Shown here in pieces: positions 27,283 to 35,973 of a DNA stretch of 64,000 nucleotides. The DNA lies in NCBI GenBank assembly GCA_963761115.1, contig CAVXFS010000004.1, positions 558,001 to 622,000 on the forward strand. The letters are read 5' to 3'. The translations under genes and the position numbers were made by a program. The notes under the pieces were generated by a model. The model saw only the letters and a list, made by a program, of their open reading frames with translations. It was not told the origin of the DNA and ran no database searches. Each line of letters opens with the position of its first letter. The first letter of the stretch is position 1. Origin of the DNA: CAVXFS01 sp963761115. GTDB taxonomy: Bacteria; Pseudomonadota; Gammaproteobacteria; Burkholderiales; Gallionellaceae.

Positions 27283-28194
27283 ATGGGATATATGCCGGCG
27301 CAAGCGGGGCGCAGTCCATTCGATCTTGATAACCAGGCCGGGTATCTGGCCTGGCGCGAATGGAAGCTGGACAATGCGCCGCGCACAGCGGATGAACTGG
27401 TGGTTCCGGTCGAAGACTGTGGAAATTTATCTTCCGCTGAACATGCTGCGCTGCTGGCCCGTTGTCGCGTCGCCAACATGGTGATCTACCGGAGTCATCA
27501 GTGCGAAGCCGACAAGGACCTCGTCCATCGTATCGGCAGGCAATTCAATCTCGAGCATCTGGATGCCAACTGGCTGGCGGGAGAAGATGGCATTTCCGAG
27601 ATCACGGTTGGCAGCGACCCGCAGCGGCAAGCGTTCATTCCCTACACCGATCGCCCGATCAAGTGGCATACCGACGGCTACTACAATCCCGCCGACAAGC
27701 GCATCCGTACCATGATGCTGCATTGTGTAAACGATGCCGCTACGGGCGGCGAGAACCGGCTGATGGACCATGAGATCGCCTACATCCTGCTGCGCGATGA
27801 AAATCCTGATTTCATCCGCGCGCTGTCAGCTGCCGATGCGATGACGATCCCGGAACGCACCGATGAAGACGGGGTGGCGCGAGCCGAACAGACCGGCCCG
27901 GTATTTTCGCTTGATGCGCAGGGACACCTGCACATGCGTTATACCGCGCGCACGCGCAGCATCGAATGGAAACAGGATGCGGCGACGCGGGCTGCTGTGG
28001 CTGCACTGGAACGCATACTCGCGACCGATTCTCCCCACATCTACCGTATTCTGCTGAAGCCTGGCATGGGCCTGCTGTGCAACAATGTGCTGCACGACCG
28101 AGCGGCATTCGTGAACGCGAAGGAACATCCGAGATTGTTGTACCGCGCCAGGTATTTCGACCGCATCGGGGGTACTTCACCTGAGCCTGCCTGA
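27283..28194 (+). CDS. TauD/TfdA-family Fe(II)/2-oxoglutarate dioxygenase
   Basis: 303 residues. The iron-binding HxD is His129/Asp131 in KWHTDGYYN, the distal histidine is in NNVLHDRAAF, and the 2-oxoglutarate arginine is in HPRLLYRARYFDR. Members hydroxylate taurine, 2,4-D and many other small molecules. The substrate cannot be told, and no transporter or sulfonate genes are next to it. It follows the unknown 201-residue gene in the same direction. Confidence 0.82.
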   Translation: MGYMPAQAGRSPFDLDNQAGYLAWREWKLDNAPRTADELVVPVEDCGNLSSAEHAALLARCRVANMVIYRSHQCEADKDLVHRIGRQFNLEHLDANWLAGEDGISEITVGSDPQRQAFIPYTDRPIKWHTDGYYNPADKRIRTMMLHCVNDAATGGENRLMDHEIAYILLRDENPDFIRALSAADAMTIPERTDEDGVARAEQTGPVFSLDAQGHLHMRYTARTRSIEWKQDAATRAAVAALERILATDSPHIYRILLKPGMGLLCNNVLHDRAAFVNAKEHPRLLYRARYFDRIGGTSPEPA

Positions 28195-28261
28195 GTCACT
28201 TGCTCTGGCTCATGTGTCACATTGGGCAAGGCGGCCATTGCAGCCGCCTTGATGATTGATA

Positions 28262-28744
28262 TCAGTAACGATAGTACGGTCGCATATATGGGTAAGGCCG
28301 GGAGTAGATGACTCTAGGCTGATAAGGCTCGGCCTGAGGCAAAATGTTGCCTTTGGAATACATGCATTGCTGGTAGGCAATGTCATACCGGCGTTGCGCC
28401 TCATAACCCGAATATCTCGATTGGTCCGATCCGACTGCGGCGCCGGCCACCATGCCGAAGGCCGCTCCCGCTCCGGCGCCCTCATGGCCGCCTGCAAGCG
28501 CCCCGGCAGCTGCACCCAGGGCTGTACCAACTGCTGCGCTTTTAACGGCGCTATCCGTTGCTGCCTGGCTGGATGTCATTCCGATCGACTGCTGCGCGAA
28601 TTGTCTGCACTCGTGATCTTCCGAGACGAACAGGTCGAACGGTTTGCCCTGGGGAGGCATCACGGCAACGCTGGGACCGTCGGGGAGGGTTGCACATCCG
28701 GCAAGAATGCCCAGCATGGATACTGAAATAATTGAACGACGCAT
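28262..28744 (-). CDS. glycine-zipper outer-membrane lipoprotein, hypothetical
   Basis: 160 residues from ATG 28744, which has GGAGG 9 bases upstream. The lipobox is LAGC with Cys17. The middle carries a Gly/Ala zipper (VGTALGAAAGALAGG) of the kind found in Rickettsia 17-kDa-like surface antigens, and the C-terminus is rich in Tyr/Pro/Arg. An envelope role is inferred. It lies downstream of another small envelope protein on the same strand. Confidence 0.75.
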   Translation of the reverse strand: MRRSIISVSMLGILAGCATLPDGPSVAVMPPQGKPFDLFVSEDHECRQFAQQSIGMTSSQAATDSAVKSAAVGTALGAAAGALAGGHEGAGAGAAFGMVAGAAVGSDQSRYSGYEAQRRYDIAYQQCMYSKGNILPQAEPYQPRVIYSRPYPYMRPYYRY

Positions 28745-28832
28745 GTCTGTCACCTCCAACCTGTTATAAAACAATCGGCACTATTGGCAAGAATCAGCAA
28801 GCCCGAAATCCGGGTCATTTCTGATGAAAATT

Positions 28833-29330
28833 TCATTCGCCCTGTTCGTCTTCCGGCAAGGGTTGCTGCGTTGAAGAAGTTCCGGAAGTTCCCGGAGAAG
28901 GCACCACTGAAATAACCTGCGGCATTCCCGATGGTGGCGGTGGAGGAGTCGTTCCTGCAGCTGCCGCTGAATTGAGCGGCGGGGTTGCGGGTACAGTCTG
29001 CCATCCAGTTGGACAAGAGCCCACATAGGGATAATAAGCGTTCGCCGCCGGGCAGAAATACCAGTTTTGCACCGGTGGGGGAACTGCAACGCTGGCCGGC
29101 GCATAGCTTGGTGCATAGACAGGCTCTGGCTGTTGAACATAGACAGGCTGCGGACGTGCAAGGTCATAAATGATCGCGCCCCCGATCAGTGCAGGAAAAA
29201 TCCAGTCGCCTCTCCAGCCGCCGCCCCGACCCCAGTCATGACCCCGGTCCCAGCCACGGCCATGTCCGCGGTCAGCGAATGCGGGCGTTGTGAGTGCAAG
29301 TGCAAGCAATGCAATCAGTAATTTTTTCAT
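28833..29330 (-). CDS. hypothetical periplasmic protein with YFCPAANAYYPYV motif
   Basis: 165 residues. A clear Sec signal peptide ends at AFA-DR (about residue 19). A Gly/Arg/Trp-rich segment (GHGRGWDRGHDWGRGGGW), one short hydrophobic stretch and a Pro-rich tail frame the central motif WYFCPAANAYYPYVGSCPTGW, whose two cysteines could pair. This motif recurs in proteobacterial envelope proteins of unknown role. The ATG at 29330 has GGGAGG upstream. Confidence 0.7.
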   Translation of the reverse strand: MKKLLIALLALALTTPAFADRGHGRGWDRGHDWGRGGGWRGDWIFPALIGGAIIYDLARPQPVYVQQPEPVYAPSYAPASVAVPPPVQNWYFCPAANAYYPYVGSCPTGWQTVPATPPLNSAAAAGTTPPPPPSGMPQVISVVPSPGTSGTSSTQQPLPEDEQGE

Positions 29331-29519
29331 GCCATGCCTCCCGATGAGCCCCAGTCCATGCAGGTAAAGTCTGTGCATGGGCTGTAATCAATTTGTCGAT
29401 TCGCCGAACTGCGAGCGGATCAAATAACCCTGGCAATACAGCGACAACTATTTGGCTTGTTAATCCGGACAAAGTTCCGTTGATCAGGATATGTCCCAAG
29501 TGACAGCTTCACCCGGTAT

Positions 29520-30624
29520 TTATACTCCTTGTTTAAGGCTGGCGCTGATGAATTCGTCCAGGTCCCCGTCGAGCACGCTCTGGGTGTTGCCGATCTCGAT
29601 ATTGGTGCGCAGGTCCTTGATCCGCGACTGGTCCAGTACGTAGGAGCGGATCTGGTGACCCCAGCCGATGTCGGTCTTGGAGTCTTCCAGCTTCTGCTGG
29701 TCGGCCTGGCGCTTGCGCAATTCGTGCTCGTACAGGCGCGACTTGAGCATCGCCATCGCCTCGGCGCGGTTGCGGTGCTGTGAACGGTCGCTCTGGCACT
29801 GCACCACGATGTTGGTCGGCAGGTGGGTGATACGCACGGCGGAGTCAGTTTTGTTGATGTGCTGGCCGCCGGCGCCGCTGGCGCGATAGGTGTCCACGCG
29901 CAGGTCGGCCGGGTTGATGTCGACTTCGATGGAGTCGTCCACTTCGGGATACACGAACAGGCTGGCGAACGAGGTATGGCGGCGGTTGCCGGAATCGAAC
30001 GGGGATTTGCGCACCAGCCGGTGCACGCCGGTCTCGGTGCGCAGGTGGCCGTAGGCATACTCGCCGGTCACCTTGAGCGCGGCGCTCTTGAGGCCCGCCA
30101 CTTCGCCGTCGGATTGTTCCAGCACTTCGACGACGAAGCCCTTGCGCTCGCAGTAGCGCAGGTACATGCGCAGCAGCATCGAGGCCCAGTCCTGCGCCTC
30201 GGTACCGCCGGAGCCGGCCTGGATGTCGATGAAACAGTTGTTGGCGTCCAGCTCGCCGGAGAACATGCGCCGGAACTCCATCTCCGCCACCAGCTTCTCG
30301 GTTTTCTGCACATCGGAAGCGATGCTGTGCAGGGTGCCATCGTCATCGTCCGCCAGCGCCATTTCCAGCAGTTCGGTGTTGTCGTTGACCGATTGCTCGA
30401 TCTGTTGCAGGTTGAGCACGATGCCTTCCAGCAACTTGCGCTCGCGCCCGAGGTCCTGTGAACGTTTGCTGTCCTGCCAGACCGCAGGGTCTTCGGCCAG
30501 GGCTACGACTTCGGCCAGGCGTTCCTGTTTGCTGTCGTAGTCAAAGATACCTCCGCAGTTCGTCGCTGCGCTCGCGCAGGTCCAGCAACTGGTTGGTCAG
30601 GGCGTTGATCTGTTCGGCTTCCAT
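29520..30624 (-). CDS. prfB: peptide chain release factor 2, with programmed +1 frameshift
   Basis: About 367 residues. RF2 releases peptides at UGA and UAA. The first 27 codons (MEAEQINALTNQ to RRYL) end at an in-frame TGA at 30541-30543; translation continues after a +1 slip as DYDSKQERLAE. The downstream frame carries GAGGQHINKT (the catalytic GGQ) and SPFDSG (the SPF stop-codon reader). The ATG at 30624 gives the standard RF2 N-terminus. The break is natural regulation, unlike the other frameshifts in this window. Confidence 0.95.
30541..30555 (-). promoter_or_regulatory. prfB programmed frameshift site
   Basis: On the minus strand the sequence reads GGAGGTATCTTTGAC: an internal Shine-Dalgarno-like GGAGG, a short spacer, then CTT TGA C. 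Ribosomes slip from CTT to TTT when RF2 is scarce and UGA is read slowly, so RF2 controls its own synthesis. This matches the classical bacterial prfB site. Confidence 0.95.
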
Positions 30625-30841
30625 GCGGATGATTCCAGTGTCTTGGGAAACGCGCATTATAACGGCTTGCTCAAGCTGACGCTCGGGTCTCGCACGGATG
30701 GGGGCGGGGAGATACGCAATCCGGGTGCAGTGCAGCGTGCTCCGGAAAGCAGCGCGACTTCGCGTCAAGCCTGGATTTCATTACATCCCGTTCGGGCTGG
30801 CTGAAACAGGGAAAAGACTCAGGCAGGGGAGATGTCAAGGA

Positions 30842-30869
30842 GGTGTTCCCCCGTGCGGCGGGGAACACC
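30842..30869 (-). terminator. hairpin downstream of the DUF934 gene
   Basis: A 10-bp perfect stem (GGTGTTCCCC 30842-30851 with GGGGAACACC 30860-30869) closes an 8-base loop, 21 bases after the end of the DUF934 gene. There is no T run, so it could instead be an mRNA-stabilising or factor-dependent structure. Confidence 0.5.
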
Positions 30870-30889
30870 GATCATGCTGACTGGCAGCG

Positions 30890-31366
30890 TCAGGCGGCAG
30901 CCAGCTCCAGGTGGTAAAGGCCGGTGATGCCGGCGCTGACCTGGCGGTTGATGCGCACCGCAACTGCATCGAAACCGAGCTGGTGCAGGAAGGACAGTTT
31001 TTCCTGCGGCACATCGCCGAGGGCGCGAAGTTCGCCCGTGTAGCCGTAACGCTCGCGCAGCAGGCGTGCAGTGGTATAACTGTTGCCATCGGAGTATCTG
31101 TCGAATGCCACTGCGATCACACTGAAGTCGTCGATGTCGTCCTTGATCGATTCCGGGCTCTCGTCTGCGGTCAGCAAGACACCCAGCGCCCAACCATGTT
31201 CGTATTCGCGATGGATCAGCTCGGCGCGGCGCGCTTTCCAGACTGCTAGCGGCACCAGCACCGGGCCCACCGGCAGCTTTACATTGTTTGGGGTGATGCC
31301 TGCAGGAACATGCAGGACCTTCCATTCATTGTTTGCGAACTGGCCATTCTTGAGCAGCTTGGACAT
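30890..31366 (-). CDS. DUF934 family protein
   Basis: 158 residues. The C-terminal half carries the conserved FDRYSDGNSYTTARLLRERY and the ELRALGDV motif of DUF934, a family usually encoded beside sulfite reductase (cysI) and assigned loosely to sulfate assimilation. Here no cys gene is adjacent. The ATG at 31366 is followed by a normal soluble protein. The 254 bases upstream are markedly AT-rich (about 31490-31610). Confidence 0.82.
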   Translation of the reverse strand: MSKLLKNGQFANNEWKVLHVPAGITPNNVKLPVGPVLVPLAVWKARRAELIHREYEHGWALGVLLTADESPESIKDDIDDFSVIAVAFDRYSDGNSYTTARLLRERYGYTGELRALGDVPQEKLSFLHQLGFDAVAVRINRQVSAGITGLYHLELAAA

Positions 31367-31620
31367 GTTTCATTTCCTTTCCGTTATAGCGGTAAACGCG
31401 CCGGGATCAATGTTGCAGCAGCAACCGATGGGGCGCAGTGTAGCGACAATGGAAATAACTTGGAAATACTTGTTTGTTACTTCTAAATAACGATGCGCTA
31501 TATAGAAGCTGCGTGATGTGCCGGGTGACGGGCTGGCCCGAATCCGTTATCCTGGATTAAGTATGTATTATAATTAATTGTTTATATTGTTTTATTCTGG
31601 ATAAAATCGAGGGGGCAAGG

Positions 31621-32100
31621 TCATTCTTGTGGCGCCAGCCAATGCCCCGAGCGACCCCCTTGTTTTTCCAGCAGGCGAATGTCGCCGATGACCATGCCGT
31701 GATCCGATGCCTTGCACATGTCGTAGATGGTCAGCAGCGCGATGCTTACCGAGGTCAGCGCTTCCATCTCGACCCCGGTGCGCCCGACCGTTTCTGCTGT
31801 GACGATGCATTCAACCGAACCGGCTTCCGGCAGCAGGCGGAATTCCACCTCGACATGGGTCAGGGCCAGCGGGTGGCACAGCGGGATCAGTTCGGCGGTG
31901 CGCTTGCTACCCTGAATAGCTGCGATGCGCGCAACACCGAGCACATCGCCCTTGCTTGCCGAGCCTGCAGAGACCAACTCAAATGTCGGCGCGTCCATCC
32001 TGATGCTGCCGGCAGCGCGCGCGATGCGATGGGTCGGGTTCTTTTCGGCGACATCCACCATATGCGCCTGGCCTTGTTGATCGAAATGGGAGAGTTTCAT
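31621..32100 (-). CDS. moaC: cyclic pyranopterin monophosphate synthase MoaC
   Basis: 159 residues. MoaC makes cyclic pyranopterin monophosphate in molybdenum cofactor synthesis. The family segments KGDVLGVARIAAIQG, LIPLCHPL and the active-site GVEMEALT are all present. It lies 40 bases downstream of moaE in the same direction, forming a small molybdopterin unit; moaA and moaD are not in the window. Confidence 0.95.
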   Translation of the reverse strand: MKLSHFDQQGQAHMVDVAEKNPTHRIARAAGSIRMDAPTFELVSAGSASKGDVLGVARIAAIQGSKRTAELIPLCHPLALTHVEVEFRLLPEAGSVECIVTAETVGRTGVEMEALTSVSIALLTIYDMCKASDHGMVIGDIRLLEKQGGRSGHWLAPQE

Positions 32101-32140
32101 ATCAGTTCCTTGCCTTATTCTTCATGAGAGTCCGGTCAAT

Positions 32141-32596
32141 CTATCCTGCCCGCCATTTTTCCAGGCGCTGCACATCCTCATTCCTGGTGCCCAGCCATTC
32201 CTCGCCCTGCGTCGAAGTCTCTTTCTTCCAGAATGGTGCTGCCGTTTTCAGGTGATCGATGATGAATTCGCAGCCGGCAAAGGCATGCCCGCGATGTTCC
32301 GCGGCGGTTGCCACCAGCACGATCTGCTCGTTCGGCAGCAACGTGCCGACGCGATGGATGACGCGCACCCCCAGCAGTTGCCATCGCCCGGTCGCTTCGG
32401 CGACGATATTTTCCAGTACCTGCTCGCACATGCCCGGATAATGATCGAGGTGGATGTTCTGGATTTGCTTGTTGCCGCTGATCTCGCGCACCAGCCCGAC
32501 AAAGCTGACCAGCGCGCCCGCCTGCCGGCTGCCAAGGCGCAGCGAGGCCAATTCCGCAGCCAGGTCGAAGTCTTCCAGTTGAATCGAGACGCTCAC
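32141..32596 (-). CDS. moaE: molybdopterin synthase catalytic subunit MoaE
   Basis: 151 residues. MoaE transfers sulfur from MoaD thiocarboxylate to precursor Z. The characteristic stretches FVGLVREISGN, LDHYPGM, HRVGTLLPNEQIVLV and FWKKE (active-site lysines) are present. It is directly upstream of moaC. Confidence 0.94.
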   Translation of the reverse strand: MSVSIQLEDFDLAAELASLRLGSRQAGALVSFVGLVREISGNKQIQNIHLDHYPGMCEQVLENIVAEATGRWQLLGVRVIHRVGTLLPNEQIVLVATAAEHRGHAFAGCEFIIDHLKTAAPFWKKETSTQGEEWLGTRNEDVQRLEKWRAG

Positions 32597-32787
32597 GTTG
32601 CTGTCCTGCCTCCTGAATGGATCGCGTGCAAATTATGCCGGCAATTATCTGCTATTTCTGCTCACTCATGAAACTTGCCCGACATTCACTGATAAACCGG
32701 ATCTGTGCCGGTGCGTCAGTCTGGCTTTTTGCAGCCGGGTCATAAGGTGGATATGGTTCAGTTATCGAGGGTAAAACGAAAAAGTTC

Positions 32788-32823
32788 GAAAAAAACCGGC
32801 GCAGCATGCGCTGGCGCCGGTTT
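32788..32823 (-). terminator. intrinsic terminator of the helicase gene
   Basis: On the minus strand AACCGGCGC (32814-32822) pairs with GCGCCGGTT (32794-32802), followed by a T run to 32788. It stands 65 bases after the helicase stop. The rest of 32597-32887 contains nothing else I can identify. Confidence 0.85.
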
Positions 32824-32887
32824 GGTGTTGGTACATGGCGGTGATGCGTTGTTCAATTCATTGACGACGAATCGCCCGCACCGCCAC

Positions 32888-34357
32888 TTACCACTTGTTG
32901 CCGTTGTTTCCGCCGCTGCTGTTATGACCGCGTCCCAGGGAAAAACTGGTGCCCTGGCGGCGCTGTCCCTGCGGCGCGGCAGCGGTCGTGGCGGATGCCG
33001 GGCGACGCGATTCGTTCGCGCGCACGTGCTTGTGACCCTCGCGGCGATGGCCGCCAACTTCGTCGCGTGTGAACGTATGGCGGCTGTCGGGTGCGTGGTG
33101 GCGCGGACCATTATTGCGTGAGGCTGGGCCACCCTTTCTCGCATCTTGCCTTGGCGCACGCGGCTTCATTTTTGGTTCCATGCCGACAACCGTGTGAGCG
33201 GCGATGCTTTGCCCGGTATAGCGCTCGATATTCTTCAGGTAGACCAGGTCGCGGTTGGATGCGAACGAAACGGCGATACCCGATGCGCCACCACGGCCGG
33301 TGCGGCCGATGCGGTGCACATAGTCTTCGGCAAATTTCGGCAGGTCGAAGTTGATCACATGCGAAATGCCTGCCACGTCGAGGCCGCGCGCGGCGACATC
33401 GGTTGCGACCAGCACGCGCACCATGCCGCGGCGCATGTTGAGCAGGGTACGGTTGCGTTCGCGCTGGCTCATATCGCCATGCAGCGCGGCAGCGGAGTGG
33501 CCCTGCGCCGTCAGGTTGTCAGCCAGGCCATCGGCATCGCGCTTGGTGGCGGTGAAAACAAGCGCCTGGTTGAGTGCGGTGTCGCGCAGCAAGTGATCGA
33601 GCAGGCGGCCCTTGTGGCTCATGTCGTCCACATACATCAGGCGCTGTTCGATATGCTCATGGCGAGCCTTGGTCGCGGAGACACTGATGCGCTGCGGGTT
33701 CTTCAGCAGTCGTTGTGCCAGATTGCCGATGACACCATCCAGCGTGGCCGAGAACAATAAAGTCTGGCGTGTTGCCGGTGTGGCGGCAGCAATGCTCTCC
33801 ACGTCATCGATAAAACCCATGTCCAGCATGCGGTCCGCTTCGTCCAGCACCAGCATTTCCAGGCGCGAAAAATCGATGCGCCCGCGCCCGATATGGTCGA
33901 TCAGGCGGCCAGGCGTGGCGACCAGGATGTCGACATTCGAGGACAGCAACTTGTTCTGTAATGGATAGGGCATGCCGCCGAGTATGCTCACAACTTTCAG
34001 GCGCATGTTCTTGCCATACACCATGGCGGCATTCGAGACCTGTTGCGCGAGTTCGCGCGTCGGCGTCAGCACCAGCATGCGCGGGCCTTTGCCGCGCACC
34101 GCTGAAGGCGTATTCAGGCGATGCAGAGCCGGCAGCATGAAGGCGGCCGTCTTGCCGGTACCTGTCTGCGCGGAAGCCATCATGTCATGGCCTGCCATGA
34201 TTTCCGGGATCGCCTGCGCCTGTATCGGCGTCGGGATGGTGTAGCCGGATTCCTCGACGGCCTTGAGTATGGCCGGATCCAGGCCAAGATCGGCAAAGGT
34301 AATCACTGCTGCGTTGGTCGTTTTTTCACCTGCTATGTTTTCAATAGACACAATCAT
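32888..34357 (-). CDS. DEAD-box ATP-dependent RNA helicase, RhlE-like
   Basis: 489 residues from ATG 34357; an in-frame ATG at 34387 is an alternative and neither has an ideal ribosome site. All helicase motifs are visible: Q motif, AQTGTGKT, PTRELAQQ, DEAD, SAT, ATDVAARGLD and HRIGRTGRGG. The C-terminal tail of about 100 residues is basic and rich in Arg, Gly, His and Asn, a probable RNA-binding extension as in RhlE. A long leader of about 180 bases precedes it. Confidence 0.9.
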   Translation of the reverse strand: MIVSIENIAGEKTTNAAVITFADLGLDPAILKAVEESGYTIPTPIQAQAIPEIMAGHDMMASAQTGTGKTAAFMLPALHRLNTPSAVRGKGPRMLVLTPTRELAQQVSNAAMVYGKNMRLKVVSILGGMPYPLQNKLLSSNVDILVATPGRLIDHIGRGRIDFSRLEMLVLDEADRMLDMGFIDDVESIAAATPATRQTLLFSATLDGVIGNLAQRLLKNPQRISVSATKARHEHIEQRLMYVDDMSHKGRLLDHLLRDTALNQALVFTATKRDADGLADNLTAQGHSAAALHGDMSQRERNRTLLNMRRGMVRVLVATDVAARGLDVAGISHVINFDLPKFAEDYVHRIGRTGRGGASGIAVSFASNRDLVYLKNIERYTGQSIAAHTVVGMEPKMKPRAPRQDARKGGPASRNNGPRHHAPDSRHTFTRDEVGGHRREGHKHVRANESRRPASATTAAAPQGQRRQGTSFSLGRGHNSSGGNNGNKW

Positions 34358-34546
34358 TCCTTGTATGAAACTTTCAATGAGGCGCATGCGTGGCTGTGTT
34401 GGCCACACTATGATATTCAGTAGGGGGGTATAGCCTCTACCGGCGCATAAACATCGTTGCTAACCGGTAAACAGCCAAAGTGCGAAAACCGCCGGGGTCA
34501 GGGAAACGATGAACTAATACTGAGTGAACTTCCCAGCAAGGCGCGA

Positions 34547-34574
34547 ATTATAGGCAGATTCAGAACTTAATCAA
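34547..34574 (-). promoter_or_regulatory. sigma-70-like promoter of the helicase gene
   Basis: On the minus strand TTGATT (34574-34569) is separated by 16 bases from a perfect TATAAT (34552-34547). Transcription would start near 34540, leaving about 180 untranslated bases. The 321-base gap between the helicase and dnaJ (34358-34678) contains no gene. Confidence 0.6.
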
Positions 34575-34678
34575 GCTAAATCTGATTTTCATCTGTGGTC
34601 GCGGGCAATCGATTGGCACGGTTGAGTGATAGACAGCGGAGCACGGCATCAAGCCGGCAACACCGGATGGAACGATCA

Positions 34679-35797
34679 CTACCCGAAAAACTCCTTCACT
34701 TTACCCATCCACGATTTGGCGCGCGGGCTGTGGCGTTCGGTATCCTTTTCACTGATCTCTTCCAGTTCGCGCAGCAGTTCTTTCTGCCGCTCGGTGAGAT
34801 TGACCGGCGTTTCCACAACGACATGGCAATGCAGGTCGCCATGGCTTGAACTGCGTACGCCCTTGATGCCCTTGCCGCGCAAGCGGAAAACTTTACCGCT
34901 TTGCGTTTCGGCGGGAATCTTGATGCGCGCCGACCCGTCCAGCGTCGGGATCTCGATTTCGCCACCCAATGCTGCGGTGCAGAAACTGACCGGCATCTCG
35001 CAATGCAGGTCGTTATGGTCGCGCTCGAAAACAGCATGCGCCGCGATCTGGATGACGACATACAAATCGCCGGTCGGGCCGCCGTTGGCGCCGGCTTCGC
35101 CTTCGCCGGACAGACGGATGCGGTCATCGTTGTCGACCCCGGCAGGGATCTTGACCGACAGCGTCTTGTGTTGCTTGATGCGTCCCGCACCATTGCAATC
35201 CTTGCACGGCGAAGTGATCTGCTTGCCGCTGCCGTGGCAGCGCGGACAGGTCTGCTGGATGGAGAAGAAGCCCTGCTGCATGCGTACCTGCCCATGACCC
35301 GCACAGGTGGTGCAGGTGGTCGGGCTGGTGCCAGGCTTGGCGCCGCTGCCATGGCAAGTCTCGCATTCGGCCATGGTGGGCACGCGGATCTGCGTCTCGG
35401 TGCCGCGCGCGGCCTGCTCCAGCGTGATCTCCAGGTTGTAGCGCAGGTCGGCGCCACGGTGCACGTTGCTGCGGCTGCCGCCGCGTCCGCCACCAAAGAT
35501 GTCGCCGAAGATATCGGAAAAATCGAAACCTTGTGCGCCGCCCGCGCCAAACGGATTGCCACCGCTGCCGCCCGCACTGAACGCGGAATGGCCGTACTGG
35601 TCATAAGCGGCGCGCTTCTGCCCGTCGCACAGGATCTCGTAAGCTTCCTTGGCTTCCTTGAAATGCTCTTCCGAATTCGGATTGTCGGGATTGCGGTCGG
35701 GGTGGTGCTTCATCGCCAGCTTGCGATAAGCCTTCTTTATCTCTTCGTCCGACGCATCGCGGTTTACTCCGAGGACTTCGTAGTAGTCTTTTTTCAT
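34679..35797 (-). CDS. dnaJ: chaperone DnaJ
   Basis: 372 residues. The J domain has HPD at 32-34, a Gly/Phe-rich segment covers about 75-105, and four CxxCxGxG-type zinc motifs (CETCHGSG, CTTCAGHG, CPRCHGSG, CKDCNGAG) follow, then the substrate-binding domain. It is a full type I DnaJ that stimulates DnaK ATPase. It follows dnaK on the same strand across a 176-base spacer filled with heptamer repeats. Confidence 0.96.
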   Translation of the reverse strand: MKKDYYEVLGVNRDASDEEIKKAYRKLAMKHHPDRNPDNPNSEEHFKEAKEAYEILCDGQKRAAYDQYGHSAFSAGGSGGNPFGAGGAQGFDFSDIFGDIFGGGRGGSRSNVHRGADLRYNLEITLEQAARGTETQIRVPTMAECETCHGSGAKPGTSPTTCTTCAGHGQVRMQQGFFSIQQTCPRCHGSGKQITSPCKDCNGAGRIKQHKTLSVKIPAGVDNDDRIRLSGEGEAGANGGPTGDLYVVIQIAAHAVFERDHNDLHCEMPVSFCTAALGGEIEIPTLDGSARIKIPAETQSGKVFRLRGKGIKGVRSSSHGDLHCHVVVETPVNLTERQKELLRELEEISEKDTERHSPRAKSWMGKVKEFFG

Positions 35798-35801
35798 AAT
35801 T

Positions 35802-35972
35802 TAGTCGTTAGTCGTTAGTCGTTAGTCGCTAGTTGAAAAGCAAACCCAAGGGTTTGCTGACGACTAACGACCAGCGACTATCAACTGGTTTCATATTTTA
35901 AGTGTCAATCGCCAGCCGAAAGCCAAACCTCACTTCTGGTTTAACTAACGACTAGCGACTAACGACTACCAA
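35802..35972. repeat. heptamer-repeat palindrome between dnaK and dnaJ
   Basis: Four direct copies of TAGTCGT(TAGTCGC) at 35802-35835 face inverted copies (GACTAACGACCAGCGACT at 35861-35885 and AACTAACGACTAGCGACT at 35943-35970). The arms can fold into long hairpins in the dnaK-dnaJ transcript. The same unit recurs upstream of dnaK. There are no spacers of the CRISPR kind. Confidence 0.8.
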
Positions 35973-35973
35973 C

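Noticed and set aside
30541..30543. In-frame stop in prfB as a pseudogene sign
   Set aside because: The CTT TGA C context with upstream GGAGG is the conserved RF2 programmed frameshift.
35802..35972. Heptamer palindrome as phage attachment site
   Set aside because: The same unit occurs in another spacer, and no integrase or phage gene is near.
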